Below the pieces are notes generated by a model that saw only the letters and a list, made by a program, of their open reading frames with translations, did no database searches and was not told the DNA's origin. The position numbers and the translations under genes are program-made. A stretch of DNA of 64,000 nt from an uncultured SAR86 cluster bacterium (GTDB lineage Bacteria; Pseudomonadota; Gammaproteobacteria; Magnimaribacterales; D2472). The stretch lies in the NCBI GenBank assembly GCA_902622845.1, contig CACNRI010000001.1, forward strand, positions 248,001 to 312,000, read 5' to 3'. Positions 63,375-64,000 of the stretch are shown here, piece after piece. The stretch's first letter is position 1; each line of letters begins with the position of its first letter.

Positions 63375-63769
63375 GAGCATTTGTAATATCTTCCTGTATC
63401 TCCTCCAATATCAGGCTCGCACTTAATTTTTAACTCATCTTCGTCTTTCTCAAGCTCAATTTCTTCTTCTTTTTTTGGCACTAATTTGAGCTGATTTTCT
63501 TTATTTAATCTTTCTTCTTCATTTTGAGCTTCAATAGAAGCACTTGTTCTATCTACGCAATCAAAGTAATCATCTCTGTTGAGGTATTCATGCTTATCTT
63601 GTCTTGAAATCATCCTTGGTCCGTTATCTGGATTCTGCATACATGATGTTTGCACATAACCAATTTTGTTTTCACCAACTATATCTGCAAGAGGATCATT
63701 GTTGGGAGCTGAAGAACAAGAAAAAAGAAATATTATCGATAAAGAAAGAATAATAGCTAATTTACTCAT
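63371..63769 (-). CDS. Small lipoprotein of unknown function
   Basis: A 132-residue protein with a signal peptide and lipobox LFSC (lipidated Cys near 18). The mature part is polar, with a highly charged Glu/Lys-rich stretch ([20 protein letters not shown]) before a C-terminal Cys-containing end. Four non-lipobox Cys (TSCMQN, YFDCVDR, IKCEPD, YKCS) could form two disulfides. I do not recognise a family. Its start overlaps the acs stop (ATGA), so it is translated with acetyl-CoA synthetase. Confidence 0.75.
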   Translation of the reverse strand: MSKLAIILSLSIIFLFSCSSAPNNDPLADIVGENKIGYVQTSCMQNPDNGPRMISRQDKHEYLNRDDYFDCVDRTSASIEAQNEEERLNKENQLKLVPKKEEEIELEKDEDELKIKCEPDIGGDTGRYYKCS

Positions 63770-64000
63770 AAACTTTTTTTATTATTAATAAGATCAGAGA
63801 CTACTGCAGGCTCAGCAAGGGTTGTTGTATCACCTAGATTTTTGAAATCACCCTCAGCAACTTTACGTAATATTCTTCTCATAATCTTCCCTGATCTAGT
63901 TTTTGGCAGACCGGGAGCATTTTGAATTAAGTCAGGTTTTGCAATTGGACCAATTTCTTTGCCAACAAAGTTTCTTAATTCCGCTGATAATTCATCTGAA
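63766..64000 (-). CDS. acs: Acetyl-CoA synthetase, C-terminal part (partial)
   Basis: The 3' end of acs; the gene continues past the window. The visible 77 residues contain [18 protein letters not shown], the C-terminal signature with the lysine that is acetylated to control the enzyme, and [13 protein letters not shown]. Acetyl-CoA synthetase activates acetate with ATP and CoA. The sirtuin gene at 7.7 kb could in principle reverse acetylation of this lysine, though that is inference. Confidence 0.93.
   Translation of the reverse strand, partial: SDELSAELRNFVGKEIGPIAKPDLIQNAPGLPKTRSGKIMRRILRKVAEGDFKNLGDTTTLAEPAVVSDLINNKKSL

Noticed and set aside
1-64000. Mobile elements, CRISPR arrays, prophage, defence islands or tRNA genes
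   Set aside because: No transposase, regularly spaced repeats, phage genes or defence families were found, and the gaps are too small and unstructured for tRNA genes. Composition appears even throughout.

Overview
The window is a very compact, AT-rich (roughly 35 % GC by eye) stretch of a free-living aerobic gammaproteobacterial chromosome. Gene content, low GC and near-absence of spacers suggest a streamlined marine lineage of the SAR86 kind. That placement is inference from gene families and layout; no 16S gene is present. The gammaproteobacterial signals are conserved neighbourhoods: DUF484-xerC-yigB, ubiE-ubiB-tatABC, miaB-ybeZ-ybeY-corC-lnt, zapA-ssrS-fau, nnrD-tsaE-amiB and the cox/SURF1/ctaA/ctaB/SCO cluster. 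I see no tRNA, rRNA, insertion sequence, phage gene or CRISPR array. No gene-free stretch exceeds 300 bases; the longest (about 270 bases, 43250-43517) holds a promoter, a two-hairpin RNA and a small membrane-peptide ORF.

Layout. 1-7233: aa3-type cytochrome c oxidase subunits with their copper, heme A and assembly factors. 7276-8484: a TPR protein and a sirtuin. 8481-15255 (minus): one tight run dsbB-pckA-gshA-quinone reductase-DUF7064-like-APH kinase. 15310-17985: polA. 17986-19070 (minus): engB and a Coq4-like protein. 19162-20349: dsbA and a cupredoxin. 20346-25068 (minus): metK-ahcY-DUF484-xerC-yigB. 25170-30323: tkt-pgk-fba-dtd-LOG. 30320-34570 (minus): rsgA-ubiE-ubiB-tatA-tatB-tatC. 34611-41089: orn, DUF1820 (minus), then miaB-ybeZ-ybeY-corC-lnt-L,D-transpeptidase. 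41084-43249 (minus): a bifunctional beta-oxidation enzyme. 43301-47367: small RNA/small ORF, glutathione peroxidase, rpiA (minus), ilvA, epoxide hydrolase. 47357-50879 (minus): zapB-like, zapA, 6S RNA, fau and a large outer-membrane DUF5916 protein. 50942-54411: pepP, a UbiH-type monooxygenase, and a Fur-box-controlled iron-binding lipoprotein. 54413-54929 (minus): L31B and L28. 54989-64000: priA, nnrD-tsaE-amidase with two upstream genes, Nudix, metallo-beta-lactamase, a lipoprotein and the end of acs.

Gene functions interlock around aerobic respiration and redox upkeep. They include the terminal oxidase and its maturation, ubiquinone synthesis (ubiE, ubiB, UbiH-like, Coq4-like), thiol chemistry (dsbA, dsbB, gshA, gpx), central carbon flow (tkt, pgk, fba, pckA, rpiA, acs), fatty-acid oxidation and the SAM cycle. 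Most operons are packed with ATGA or TAATG overlaps, and convergent genes often share palindromic stop codons. Several first genes seem to have promoters so close to the start codon that their mRNAs would be leaderless. The most unusual local items are the promoter/two-hairpin/25-residue ORF unit near 43.4 kb, a ten-codon upstream ORF that copies the start of ribosomal protein L31, and a 758-codon outer-membrane gene whose only plausible start is an ATT codon.
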